A stretch of DNA of 64,000 bases, from the NCBI GenBank assembly GCA_037576215.1, contig JBANDB010000011.1, forward strand, positions 2,480,001 to 2,544,000, given 5' to 3'. The notes below the pieces were generated by a model. It saw only the letters and a program-made list of their open reading frames with translations. It did no database searches and was not told where the DNA came from. The DNA is from Armillaria gallica. Taxonomy: Eukaryota; Basidiomycota; Agaricomycetes; Agaricales; Physalacriaceae. The stretch's first letter is position 1. Every line of letters begins with the position of its first letter. Below are positions 25,550 through 36,409 of the stretch, piece by piece. The position numbers and the translations under genes are program-made.

Positions 25550-26355
25550 CTTTGGGACCATGGTTTCCCATGAGATGGAAATGAGGATGAGGAGATAACC
25601 GACAAGGCCCAACCGCGACTGGTACGGAACATGCTAACGTCGATATCTTCATCTTATACGCTATCAGGAGGTACCATTCCCAGAAGATTGCGCTGGTCAC
25701 AATCGTCCAGGTCGAATATTCCAGATCTTTGTTAACTACAGCAAGGTTTTTTCCATCGATTCTTTGGTACGGCTGCTAAACCATCGGTCAGTCCCACGCC
25801 CTATTCCTGGGTCTTTATGACAATTTTCCACCAGCCCCGTTTTGCTACCATTGTCGTGCCAAAGAGGCTGGGCTTTTCCACCATCATTTCTCAAGCGGAT
25901 GATTAGATCACACAATGAATCACCAATCCAATGAAAGAGATCTATGTTCGTAGTATGTCCCCCTATGGTGCTCTTCACATCGCTCCTCCTTTCCGGAAGG
26001 TTATATTCGTGGCTACTGGAGAGTGGAAAGGTCGACCACAGTGTTTTGGATGGCTCCCAACACTCAGGCAACTTTTGGCGACTCGCTGTGTAGCCTGTTT
26101 TAGAGAAGAGCCCCGGTGCTGCTGTTTACGGTGCGTTGGCGCGTATTTTCGTTTCTAGCACGCTCTAATCTAATCTCCCTTTCAGACACCTGCAAGCACG
26201 GTAAACCCGATACCATCAAGATCACGAAACGATTTGTAGACGAGTTCAAACCGAAATGTGTCTGTGTGATATCGAGTCAGAGGCTGATAGAGAAGGTCAT
26301 TTACGGTCTTCGGAGTCGGGGTACTCTTGCCTTCGGGTCCATACTTCGCTCGTAG
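25550..26355 (+). pseudogene. Decayed TmpA-like membrane oxidoreductase copy
   Basis: This is a broken relative of the three TmpA-like genes in the window, closest to the copy at 57156-58877. Near 25600-25635 it reads DKAQPRLVRNM, then a shortened copy of the first membrane segment and RRYHSQKIALVT. Between 25740 and 26100 the flavin/NAD part survives only in pieces in different frames (a remnant of GPHP, RSMSPYGALHIAPPFRKVIF, LWMAPNTQATFGDSL), with in-frame stops and missing blocks. The 3' exon is well kept: CKHGKPDTIKITKRFVDEF, then SQRLIEKVIYGLRSRGTLAF, ending at a stop near 26355. Membrane segments 3-6 are absent. No functional product is expected. It forms the outer left member of the mirror-image arrangement. 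Confidence 0.85.
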
Positions 26356-27952
26356 TAGTCCAAATGCGTGTCTGGCACATGAATACATCGCATCATTCAT
26401 TCACTCAGACAATCATTGGTCATTGATTAGCTATGATTGAAATTCCGGAAGAATTCCCCAGTCTACACTACCATTGCACTACCACTGCAGGAACTAGTAT
26501 GCATAGATCGTTTCCCTAGTGGCAAACTCGTATGGGTGTACTCCTCACAACTCCAGCTTGGGATGGAAGGGCGAGCAAGGCTCACTGCTTTCGCTGAGCA
26601 CTCCGAACCGTCCCCAAAAAGTTCCTGAATTTATACACGTGGTCTCTGGCCGATTCAGACTTTTCGGCTTGTACTAGCTTGTACTTCGTCTATCGATGCA
26701 CCGTCATTGGTCAAGCCACGGTTGTCTTTCCAGCCCGTCCCGTTCCTTGTGCTTGTCTTTTGCTTCGATACGCTCGTCGATATCAGTTCGGTGACATGCG
26801 GCCGGAAGTCAAATTGAAAGCATACGGCTCAAGTTCTCCTACTAGGACCATGATACTGAATCAAGGATACCTTCCTATACTTCTCGCGTGTACATTGACC
26901 TGTACGGCCTTCTATCACAAAGTCTTTCAATCGGATTGTTTCTGCGTCTGTCTCGTACTAGACCTGACCGAATGATCTGGCAAAGACAATTTGTTCGACT
27001 GGTACAGAACTTCCGTCGATGTTCTCAAGTTGTTCTCCAATAGACTAGCCTTTTAAGGACCTGAACTGTTCGCACTTGAGGGAACCAGTCCGACTCGGGA
27101 TCCATTATGTCCTGGCGTCGCATCTGGGCAGTAGTAGGCCAGGCCCAGTGAGTATCATTCCTGTCACCTTTCATTTTTTTTGATGGCGCTGAGACACGGA
27201 AAGACTGGCTGACTGTCCAAACCCAAGCGTGCACCGTAATATCACACTTAAATGGACGTTACATCCTGTGGACGCCGATGTATGTGTGTATGTCATTCCC
27301 TGCGGTGATCGTTGATGCTGATTTAAGGTTGTCCCCTTGCGCCACGGCTCAGGATGCACAAAGGTACAATTATTTTCCATGTTAGTTCAATGTCCTACAT
27401 TGTTTCGAAGTTCTGTAGATCTATGACCCTGGGTACTAGTAGGTTAGTTTCCAATCTTCGGAGGGCTTTTGTAGCAACGAAGGTGCGACACGAAAAGAGT
27501 GATATCTGATAGCCATCCCGCTTATCCACCTGTTGATGTCATTCGTTCCTACGAAATCAAAAGGTAAACAACTCACATCGCAAGCCATTGATTTGCTTGT
27601 CTGCCTATTATTCCCACCTCACTGATAGCGATTGACGTTCTCATTACCAGTGGGACTAAATCAAGGTTGACAACGTTGATGGGCAACCATAGTTCACGCA
27701 CATGTGTTGTCAGAGCCGACCTTGTGCATGCTGTGTGTTGACCGATGTTTGCCTTTTCAAGTGCCCGGATGAAGAAAGCAGCATTGACTCGATCTCGACT
27801 CTCCACAGTACACAGTGATAGACGTTACTGATGATCTCCCGGATTTCGCCTCTTCTGTACACTACTTAATACTCAGCAGTCGTCACCGACTCGGAATACT
27901 GTCTCTTTAAAAGCATACTATTTCTCTCCGATGTTTCCTCAGTCAGCTCACA
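26356..27952. promoter_or_regulatory. Spacer and upstream region of TmpA-like copy 1
   Basis: No gene is recognised in this 1.6-kb spacer. The stretches near 27175-27310 and 27820-27952 are homologous, in inverted orientation, to the upstream region of copy 2. The last 130 bp are nearly identical between copies and include the shared CTCTTTAAAAGCATAC element at 27902-27917, probably the core promoter. Further upstream the two flanks diverge. Confidence 0.55.
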
Positions 27953-29691
27953 ATGGATCCCAACACACATACAGTCGAGCTTACCCACTCCGCTTCCACC
28001 AGTACCTCCTCTCTCCCAAACACACACACCGCGACCGTCGTTCATCATTCTTCCGAAAAGTCCACAGAAACGATCACGGTCCTCGACGCTGAGAAACAGG
28101 TAGATCCATGGGATGGCTACGAAGAGGATGAGATGCCCGAAAAGAAACAGCCGCGCCTGGTGCGCAATCTACGGCTGCAGGCCTTCTCTATCTACCGCCG
28201 ACTATTCTCGGTCGTGTTCCTAACGAACATAGGTATCTTCATCTCCTACGCAATACGCGGATATCATTCTCAGAAGATCGCACTGGTTGCGGTTGCGAAT
28301 ATCTTTATTGCTATTCTCATGAGGCAGGAACACGTTATAAACACGCTTTTCGCGGTTGCTTGTTCTGTTCCTCAATCGTGAGTTCTCGTTTCTCAACAGT
28401 CCTTGCAGGCGTGCTGACGGGTTTTCTCAGATGGCCGTTCTTCGTTCGTAAGACGGCTGCGAGAGTGTATCACAATGGAGGTGTCCATTCTGGTGCTGCT
28501 GTTTCGGGTACAGTTTGGCTCATCCTTCTGGCGGTACAAGCGACTAGAGAACTTGTTCAAGGCAAAGGAGTACGTCTGCCGTTGAAGTAGTTGTTCACCT
28601 GGTTATGAATGTCCTGTTTATTTACAGACTTCAGTGGCCACCGTGTCGCTGACATATATTGTCCTTGCTTTCTTGGTTGGGATCGTCGTGTTTGCTTACC
28701 CCACATTCCGGATTAAACGCCATGACGCGTTTGAGCGGATGCATCGATTCATGGGGTGGACTGCAACTGCATTAGTTTGGTCGCAGGTGCGTTTTCCCTC
28801 CGCTCAGCCATCTACGTTCGTTTTGACGAATTGGTTCCAGGTCGTCGTCCTCACGAACGATTATAAGGGTGACAAATCCCTCGGACACGCCTTGGTGCAC
28901 TCTGCTCCATTCTGGCTCATGATGGTCTTGAGCTGGTCCCTGATCCTTCCCTGGACGAAACTACAAAAGGTTCCTGTCCGAAGCGTCTTCCTCTCCAACC
29001 ACGCTGTCCGCCTCTTTGTCGACTATGGCCAGTCTTTCTTATCTCATCCCTTGGAAATCTCTGACTCCGTTTCACTTAGGTCCACATCCTGTTCCCGGCT
29101 CTTTCCAGCGGTTCTCTACTGATCCGCTCAACGAGTGGCACAGTTTTGCAACCATTGCTGCTCCGGGGGTGACAGGATACTCGATCATTATATCTCAGGC
29201 AGGTGACTGGACCACAGAGATGATCACGAATCCACCGAAGGAGATCTGGGTGAGGGGCATCCCGACGTGTGGTGCACTTCGGATTGTGCCTCTGTTCCGA
29301 CGGGTCCTTTTCGTCGCAACTGGTAGCGGTATCGCACCGTTCACACCTCATATCCTGAGTGGTAAAATTGGGCATAAGCTGTTTTGGATGGCACCCAATA
29401 CGCGTGCAACATTTGGAGACCCGTTGGTGGATGATATATTAGCAGCGAGTCCTGGTGCAGTCGTGTACGGTATGTGCAATGTTTTCTTAATCGTAGAACG
29501 GATCTGACTGGATTGTTCAAGACACGAGGAAGCATGGGAAGCCTGATATCGTCAAGCTCACGAATCGTATGGTGGATGATTATAAGCCGGAGTGTGTGTG
29601 CGTTATTTCAAACCAGAAACTGACAGAGAAGGTTATTTATGGCCTCCGGAGTCGGGGTATACTCGCATTTGGTGCTATCTTCGACTCATAG
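27953..29691 (+). CDS. TmpA-like integral membrane flavo-oxidoreductase, copy 1
   Basis: It resembles the fungal TmpA group of membrane oxidoreductases, related to ferric-reductase/ferredoxin-reductase folds; A. nidulans TmpA affects conidiation (family knowledge). The ATG at 27953 starts a soluble Ser/Thr-rich N terminus, then PWDGYEEDEMPEKKQPRLVR. About six hydrophobic segments follow, with conserved His in RQEHVIN, VYHNGGVHSGAA and ERMHRFMGW. The soluble half has NEWHSFATIAAP (flavin-site-like H-x-F-x-T), SQAGDWTTEMI, the nucleotide-binding ATGSGIAPFTPHI, LFWMAPNTRATFGD, and a last exon with KHGKPDIVKLTNRMVDDY and YGLRSRGILAFGAIFDS. Introns include 28377-28430 and one near 29470-29520 that joins VVY to DTRKHGKP. 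It is nearly identical to the inverted copy at 53934-55677, with changes concentrated in the N terminus. The substrate is unknown. Confidence 0.87.
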
Positions 29692-30200
29692 AGATCTTTC
29701 GATACTCGCCTCCTCCCTCTCTCTGAATATATGATAGAACCTTCAAGTCCTGTTCATCGCGTCTGCGACACGATCATAGCTGTATAAAAACCCGTTACAC
29801 CCATTTGTACATCTACCGAACTCTCTGCTCCACTTGATTAAAATTAATCATGAAGTTTTCATTTCTTCAATTTGAACTCGGGTGCCTAAAGAGGTCTGCG
29901 TTAACGAAAGAACTTTCATTTAAGTACAGACGTTTACGTATGGCTTATCAAAGTTCGTGCCTGATGGGCTGGTATATATCCGGTCTCCCTTTATAGTTCA
30001 TATTAATTATCTCCTGGTCATGAAGTATATGAAGATCCTATTGTAGACTAGAAACATTTGGCTGATATGTCCTACACTGCGGTGAAGAAAGTCTATATGT
30101 ATCAATGCAAATGTCCTTCTCTCATGACGGCTCCGCTCGACAGTGTCTCGTAAGGAATGAGCCCATGATATGCCCGGTGTGGAACGTAGAGCATCGGGGA
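29692..30200. other. Intergenic, no gene recognised
   Basis: It is the convergent 3' flank of TmpA-like copy 1 and the 3' flank of the minus-strand membrane protein. Homology with the right arm stops at the TmpA-like stop codon (29691), so this stretch is not part of the duplication. Confidence 0.5.
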
Positions 30201-31453
30201 TTAATTTCCGAGATTCAGATGCCGATCCCCGTATACCGGGACACCTGATTCTAGACCTGTCGTGGCGAGGTGTAAAGGTTCGTCTTTGTCCTCTGGCGAC
30301 GATGCTTTTGATAAGTCAACGCTCCAGCTGGGTTCATGTGAAGGGCATATCTGTGCAGGTTTCTTGCGCAAATCGTCCCGACGCCAGAAACACCACACTC
30401 TGAGTACATCCGCTTGGCTTCCGAAGACAAGGAGGACAACAGTACCCACTTGTATATACCACTTCGTTAGAGAAACAGAATAATGAAAAGACGGCTGCCT
30501 CACTCGTTGCCAGGTACATATCTCCGATACGAGTATGCTGGGTATACATAAAGACGAAGTTGGCCCTAGGTCACACATGAACGACGCGGTTAGTGACGAC
30601 GTATGAGGATCGGACATACGCAATGCCAAAGAGAATATAAAGTCCGAAGATCAGAACACGAAGAAGTAATGCCAGATGGAGTCCAGTGGAATGTCGGGCC
30701 TGTCGCATTCCGCGGTAGTTGCGGTACATGAATATAGCAAGATAAACTACCAGGAAAGAGCCGTTGAGATACTGTGATCCGAAGTTTACGAAACACATAC
30801 TTTCAAACGCAATGATAGCTACGCAGACTGCAAAAGTGAACCAGCCCATGGCACTGTAACTACGAGATGCCATGAATTAAGACAGGAATAGAGAAGAAGA
30901 GGCTTACAGGCGTAGGTGTTCCAGCGAACAATATAGTTTCCGGTGACGGAGATTCACGAGTCTTGGATGGGAGACGGATATAGCGAGGGCCGCAATACTG
31001 AACGAGCATTGTGCGATGTAAGGAGCCGACAACATCTACTCATGTTAGGCATATTCAGAAAAGCAGAAGACTTAACAGACGCACCACAACCAATCTCACC
31101 GTACTTCCACCTGGAAAAGCCCATCCCTCAATGGTAGTGGCCACCATATGATACACAAAAACTAAAACGGCGACCGACCACATGGGCGTGATCCCATAAA
31201 TCAGTGACGCCTGTACGATACAAAGCAATCTCGGAGGCTCTGGTGAATTTACTCCAGATTTTCCTGTGTAGAACAGTAAAAGAGAGAATATCCCAGAAAA
31301 TATCCACGTCATGCAGAGATTAATGAGCGTCGGGTGTCGGGTTGCACGGGTCGAGAACAAAAAGGTGGCGACAAGAAGCGGCAATAATATGTTGTTCGAA
31401 ATTAAATTGGGATAGATCCAGATATTCAATAGCAACGGCGTGATAGAACCCAT
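30201..31453 (-). CDS. Polytopic (about 7-TM) membrane protein, fungal orphan family
   Basis: The function is not known. The ATG at 31453 starts MGSITPLLLNIWIYPNLISN. Hydrophobic segments then read LLPLLVATFLFS, LCMTWIFSGIFSLLLFYTG, ASLIYGITPMWSVAVLVFVY, MLSAPYIAQCSFSIAALAIS (exon near 31010), MGWFTFAVCVAIIAFESM and LHLALLLRVLIFGLYILFGI. Near 30540-30440 another segment leads to LLVFGSQADVLRVW. The 80-residue charged cytosolic tail ends at the TAA at 30201. At least five introns interrupt it. The topology of about seven segments with a cytosolic tail recalls GPCR-like proteins, but I see no DRY or other class motif. Multi-copy families of this general type look familiar from agaricomycetes. 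Frame continuity across exons is good, so it is probably intact. Confidence 0.7.
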
Positions 31454-32202
31454 GTCAAAAGACACTGTACGTTGAGAGACGTCAGCTAACTTTTGCAGGT
31501 GGATTGGACCACGTACTTGGGGCTGCCATAACATCCGCTGGCAGTAGTGAGGTCCTATGACTCTGCCTGGGATGCGAAAAATAATGCTGAAAAGGAGCCT
31601 GTCCTGTGGTTGACAAACGAACGAGAACAGATTCTGCCAGCAGAAGAATCGAGGATGGGGGGCCACGAAACTAAATACGAGAGGCCAGGAAGAGGGCACA
31701 AAGCACCATCACTGCTTGCATAGGCCAGCTGATATCTTCCCATTACTTTTAGCACTCGAGATCAAAGCAACGAACAAGCACAGCCCCAAGGCGCCGGCAG
31801 AATCCGGCCCGATGAGATGGGTCCCTGTTTGCATGAATTTCCAACCGCAAGATCCTCGTGCTATCGACCCTCCTTGACTGAATCACAGTAAGTCCCCTCA
31901 CTCTACATGTTATGTTCCATTTTATGCGGCACTGCATCCGTCCTGCTTTTTCGTTCGTTGGCGCCATCCTTGATGCCTCACCCGTCACCGGCCGAATCAT
32001 GATTTATATGGGACACAGAAGCGATAAACGTTGTTCGCAGCTGTTAGGCGATGCCGATTTGCTCACTGGAGTGATCGTGGTTCAAATATTGTACTTTTGA
32101 GCACTTGATCAGTTTCATCGCTCGAAATTCGAACTCAGAACTACGGCGGCAATCATCTTCAATCAACAGTTCTTAACTTCATAAATAGCAGCCACCGCTT
32201 TC
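31454..32202. promoter_or_regulatory. Divergent intergenic region
   Basis: It separates the minus-strand membrane protein from the plus-strand unknown gene. Minus-strand frames run on upstream of 31453 to about 31700, but without a better start. No additional gene is supported. Confidence 0.4.
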
Positions 32203-33024
32203 ATGACTGTAATTGACGATGAGCTTATTGAAACCATCCACGAGGAACTTGTTTGCCTCGTATCTACTGGCAACAGTCGGAGTTGGCACAAGTTTGCTGT
32301 TGACCTCTCTTTAGTTGCCCTTTCCATCAGGTCAGTGCTCGTCCACAGCAGTGATGGCGTTACTATGCGATTTTCATATGCCGAGGGTCGCAGGAATTGA
32401 TGCAAATCTTTTACAGGACAGGGTATTTAGCAGACACGTACGCTACCAGGACTGTCTTTGAAAAACTGGTGATCGCTCTTCGCAAGGTACTCCTTTCCCT
32501 ACTTCCTATACGGACAATTCTGACTCATCCTGTTTCAGAGAAATGCACTATTTAACGACATCATCCATCTCTATGAACCTACTGCGGATCAATCATTCTT
32601 CATCAACGTCCCCCGCTTTCACTCTCGAGCTCCGGAATTCCGTGATACCATCTATGTATCTGTTTCAGGTCACTTCGTTTCCCCTCCAAAGAGTGTTCTG
32701 AACACTCTTCGAAGTATCGAAATCCAACCCACCGACATCTCCTGTACCCTTCCTTCTGAGCTTCCTGTGGACATAACGGTTCCCCTCGCGGCCGTTCTCC
32801 TGGAATACCCTGTCGCGTATGTCCCCCATGGCGCAGTATCACCAGAACGTCAGAGTCTCGACGTTTACGAATGCCTTCTTCCGGGAGGAGTGACAATTGT
32901 CAAGTTTTCTTGTCCTTCTTCCTTGGTGAACCGCGAAATAATCACCAAGAGCTTGCGTTTGCGCTTCGGTACGGATGTTGAGGTGAAGTGCACGTCCGAA
33001 ACAGTGGATAGGCTTGTTCTATAG
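32203..33024 (+). CDS. Conserved-looking protein of unknown function
   Basis: The ATG at 32203 gives MTVIDDELIETIHEELVCLV, then NSRSWHKFAVDLSLVALSIR. An intron (donor GTCAGT near 32331, acceptor near 32416) joins TGYLADTYATRTVFEKLVIA. A second intron near 32487-32538 joins RNALFNDIIHLYEP. The rest is one exon with FINVPRFHSRAPEFRDTIYV, LEYPVAYVPHGAV, YECLLPGGVTIVKFSCPSS and an end in TVDRLVL. The product is about 220 residues, without membrane segments or signal peptide. The pattern (short globular protein with an EYPVAYV block) faintly recalls the C1orf74/UPF0739 (DUF4504) group, but I cannot confirm this from memory. Its 3' end faces that of ILV3. Confidence 0.6.
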
Positions 33025-33196
33025 AATTATAGACTTCTATTCTTTCATGTTACTCGTTCCGGAGCAACCGATTCTATCGGTGTACCAATCTGATCCAATA
33101 CTTATTATTATGCACCAGGTGCGCCCGTATGTTGCATCGAGCCGGTAGGTCAATATAACAAAATATACTTTTAATAGTTCGATACTCGTAAATCAC

Positions 33197-35522
33197 TTAC
33201 GAGTCCGTAATACAGCCCCGACTGGCATCCGTCACGTTCTTGACGTACTTATACAGCGTTCCCTGTGAAACCTTCAACGGATGTGGCACCCAGGCCTTTT
33301 TCCTCTCCTCCAGCTCCTCGGCCGAGACATGGAGCTCAATAGTATTTTTCACCGCGTCAACGGAAATTACATCCCCATCTTGGACGAAGGCGATTGGACC
33401 GCCCACCTGAGCTTCTGGAACAACATGGCCAATACAGAATCCGTGGGATCTAGAAACACAGCCATATCTTAAATATCTCGGAAAGGCCATATATGCGGTA
33501 ATTGCTTACCCTCCACTGAACCGTCCGTCCGTTAGACACGCCACATCAAGCCCTAGGCCAGCACCCATGATGAGACTCGTCGGCTTTAGCATCTCGGGCA
33601 TACCTGACAAAACAGGGTGACAAACTTTAAATCAAGCCGCATGATATTACTTACCAGGACCACCCTTGGGACCTAGATACCTGAGAATGACTACCGTCTT
33701 CTCACCCTTCTTGATAGAGCCACTCTCCACAGCGTGGACAAAGTCGGTCTCATTGTCAAATGTCCGCGCCTTCCCGGTGAAACCGAGGCCTTCTTTACCT
33801 GTGATCTTGGCAACCGCACCTCCGGGAGCGAGATTTCCTCGCAGTATCCTGATTTGCAAATGCGTTTCATGATGCAGGTCATAAAGGTAGATATTACGGT
33901 ACCTAAGATGCCCTGTCGACTTGATAGGATTGTCCAAGGGCCGGATAACGTCCTGCCTTGAATCCAGTTCGCCATATTTGTGTGTCCATCTGTCAAGATT
34001 CTCTCCGAGGGTACGGCCCGTGACCGTCATATTGTTCCCATCGATAAGTTTGTTCTTAAGGAGGAACGCAAGAACCTCTGGTTGACAAGCAGTCAGCTCA
34101 TTACCAAACAGCAGAAAGACGTCAAGCGTACTAGGAATACCACCGATCTTGTACACGTCTTCCATCACGTATTTTCCACTAGGTTTGATATCAGCGAGGA
34201 AAGGTGTGCGATCTGAGACAGCCTGGAAGTCATCAATGGTTAGGGTGATGCCAACTGAATGAGCGATGGCAATCAGGTGTAGGACGGCGTTAGTCGAACC
34301 ACCAAGAATCATTGTCAAGACCTACAAGAAAAGAATTAGGATCCATATGCGAGATATAGGAGCTGCTATACATGCCATGGCATTTTCAAAAGCGGAGCGT
34401 GTCATAATATCCCGCGGAAGTATGCTCTTCGAGATCAAGTTGTACATGACTGGTCCCACGGAGGCTATTTCCTCATGCTTTTCTCGAGATTCAGCAGGGA
34501 AGGAGGAATCTCCAGGAAGAGTCATGCCCATGGCTTCTGACGCGCTAGCCATTGTGTTCGCGGTGTACATCTACAATAGACTAAGCATTAGATGACACGG
34601 TAACTGAACATGAAACGTACACCACCACAAGCGCCTGGACCTGGACACGCGTGCCGGATGGTGCTGTAGCGCGCCTTCTCTGCTGCGGGGGTCATACCAT
34701 CCTGCAAATATTTGCCGTACGCCTGGAATGCAGAGACGATATCCAATTGGGGAGAACCCTCACACGAGCCTGGACGTATGCTTCCACCATACACCATGAG
34801 GCCAGGTCGGTTAAGCCGGCCGACTGATGTAAGAAGCCTAGTAAACACACAAGATGTAAAGACAGAAGAAACACTAACGAGCCATTAATACTCCGGGCAA
34901 ATTTTTATCACAGCCGGGTATTACCACCATCCCATCGAGATGATGTCCGCCGGCGGCAGTCTCGACCTGGTCGGCAATGAGGTCGCGTGATTGGAGGGAA
35001 TAAGACATTCCGTCTGTACCCATACTAATGCCATCACTGACACCGACGGTACCAAACTGGTACCCGATGAGATCTGCGTTTTGCAAGGACGCCTTGACTT
35101 CTTGTCCGAGACCCAAAAGATGTTTGTTGCATCTGACAAAGAGAGGTGGAGACAATGGGCAACTCCAAGCAGGTGAGATGTCTTACGGGTTTCCTTCGTA
35201 CCTATCAGAGGCCGCGAATTAGTCATGTAATTTTGAGTGAAACGAATGGCTCACCAGACACTGGCTACTCCAACCATAGCCTTGTTGAAGTCTTCATCAG
35301 ATGAGATTCCGTCCGTCGCGTAAAGCATGGCCTAAACAAAGCTCTGAGATTTTCTATTCTGACTCACAATGAGTGTGAATGAAATACCTGGCTGGCACCT
35401 TGGTCTTTTGGTTGGGTAACAATCCGACTGTACTTGTTCATGACAGGTTTGTCGCGACATGCTGCCGGCGACCAGAACGACCTGGTAGACCGACTCAGAG
35501 AAGGTCTATGTCTGAACATCAT
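33197..35522 (-). CDS. ILV3: Dihydroxy-acid dehydratase, mitochondrial
   Basis: It dehydrates 2,3-dihydroxy-isovalerate and 2,3-dihydroxy-3-methylvalerate to the keto acids of valine and isoleucine synthesis, using an Fe-S cluster. I chose the tandem ATGs at 35522/35519 because they open an Arg/Ser-rich presequence ([19 protein letters not shown]) before [17 protein letters not shown]. The Fe-S cysteines are present: [24 protein letters not shown] and [18 protein letters not shown]. Other signatures are [40 protein letters not shown] and the C-terminal [19 protein letters not shown], ending RGCITDS. About nine short introns interrupt it. Length and motif order are complete, so it should be functional. 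The branched-chain pathway partners are not in this window. Confidence 0.96.
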
Positions 35523-36409
35523 CGCGTCGAGAAAAGTCTGGTCTGAGTCTGAATTCGGTCCAAAATGGACAAGGTTTTTGGTTCATTGTCTGTTACGTAA
35601 TCTTTGCACCAAACTCTACGTAATTTAAGCTTCCTCGGCATCAACTCATGCTCCGGACTTCCTTTTTGGTTTAATATCCCCTGTTCGACAAACAATTTCA
35701 TCCTTTTGTCTATAGGTCGTCCGCTGTCGTTCCTTCTTCGGCTTTTATATATTCCAGACATAAATCTTAGTTCGTTAAATTGAATATACGAACTGGGTTT
35801 TCCGTTCCGAACCCTTGTCGATCCTTTTGACTCCACGGCTTGGCAGAAGCAGCGAAAAACATCCACGGTGCGAATAAAGTTGAATACCAATCTATGGGGC
35901 CAGTTATACTCAAAAGAGTATCAGGGGAGCTTAGATTGGATGAACGATCCCCCAAAAACATCGATCGTGTTTCAGCTACAAACCAATCAGCATTTATCGC
36001 GAATTTGAGGGGTCAAGTAGGAAAGGCAATGTCCAACAAATGTGGGAGATGTGGTCCAGAATTTGGCAACCAGGACGCGAGACAATGGGCAGGAATTGCA
36101 AATGATTTTTCATGAGGGTTTTTTCGTAGATGAGAGGTTCACCTTCAACATCCGCGACATCCCTTTTTTCCTTTTTCACTCGGGCGGGCGACATCGCGCG
36201 GAAGCATACGCTGGGTGAGACGTATGGGATTGTCAGGCTGCATTTAATTGGTGCCTTTATTCCTCCGTAACCGCGATCGTCATCCGACTCCTGCAAGTCA
36301 AGCGGCAGTATATGAGACGCTTCGATTATTTATTTCTGCTCTTTCGACTCTCCCAGTTCTAGTCTTTCAATAGTCCAGTCATTAACTGCGCACTCTCTTC
36401 CACCCTCCT
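35523..36409. other. Divergent intergenic region, no gene recognised
   Basis: It lies between ILV3 (-) and the Zn2Cys6 gene (+). Frames of 90-120 codons exist on both strands (35519-35890 minus, 35840-36115 plus) but they overlap each other antisense and carry no motifs. The last 120 bp before 36410 are C/T-rich, as in other leaders of this genome. Confidence 0.45.

Larger units (their letters stand above)
25550..29691 (+). repeat. Left arm of a large inverted duplication (broken outer copy + inner copy 1)
   Basis: The left arm holds a broken outer gene, a 1.6-kb spacer and an intact inner gene, all pointing inward. It mirrors the right arm (53934-58877), whose order is inner then outer, also pointing inward. 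The outer members match each other best and the inner members match each other best. The spacers share recognisable blocks, such as the matching GCCGATGTA(T/G)GTGTGTAT element at 27267 and 56287 on opposite strands. Confidence 0.75.

Noticed and set aside
25736..26071. Minus-strand frame of 111 codons
   Set aside because: It is antisense to the decayed TmpA-like copy and is explained by that relic.
35519..35890. Minus-strand frame of 123 codons upstream of ILV3
   Set aside because: It overlaps the ILV3 start codon in a different frame and an antisense frame of similar length; low-information composition.
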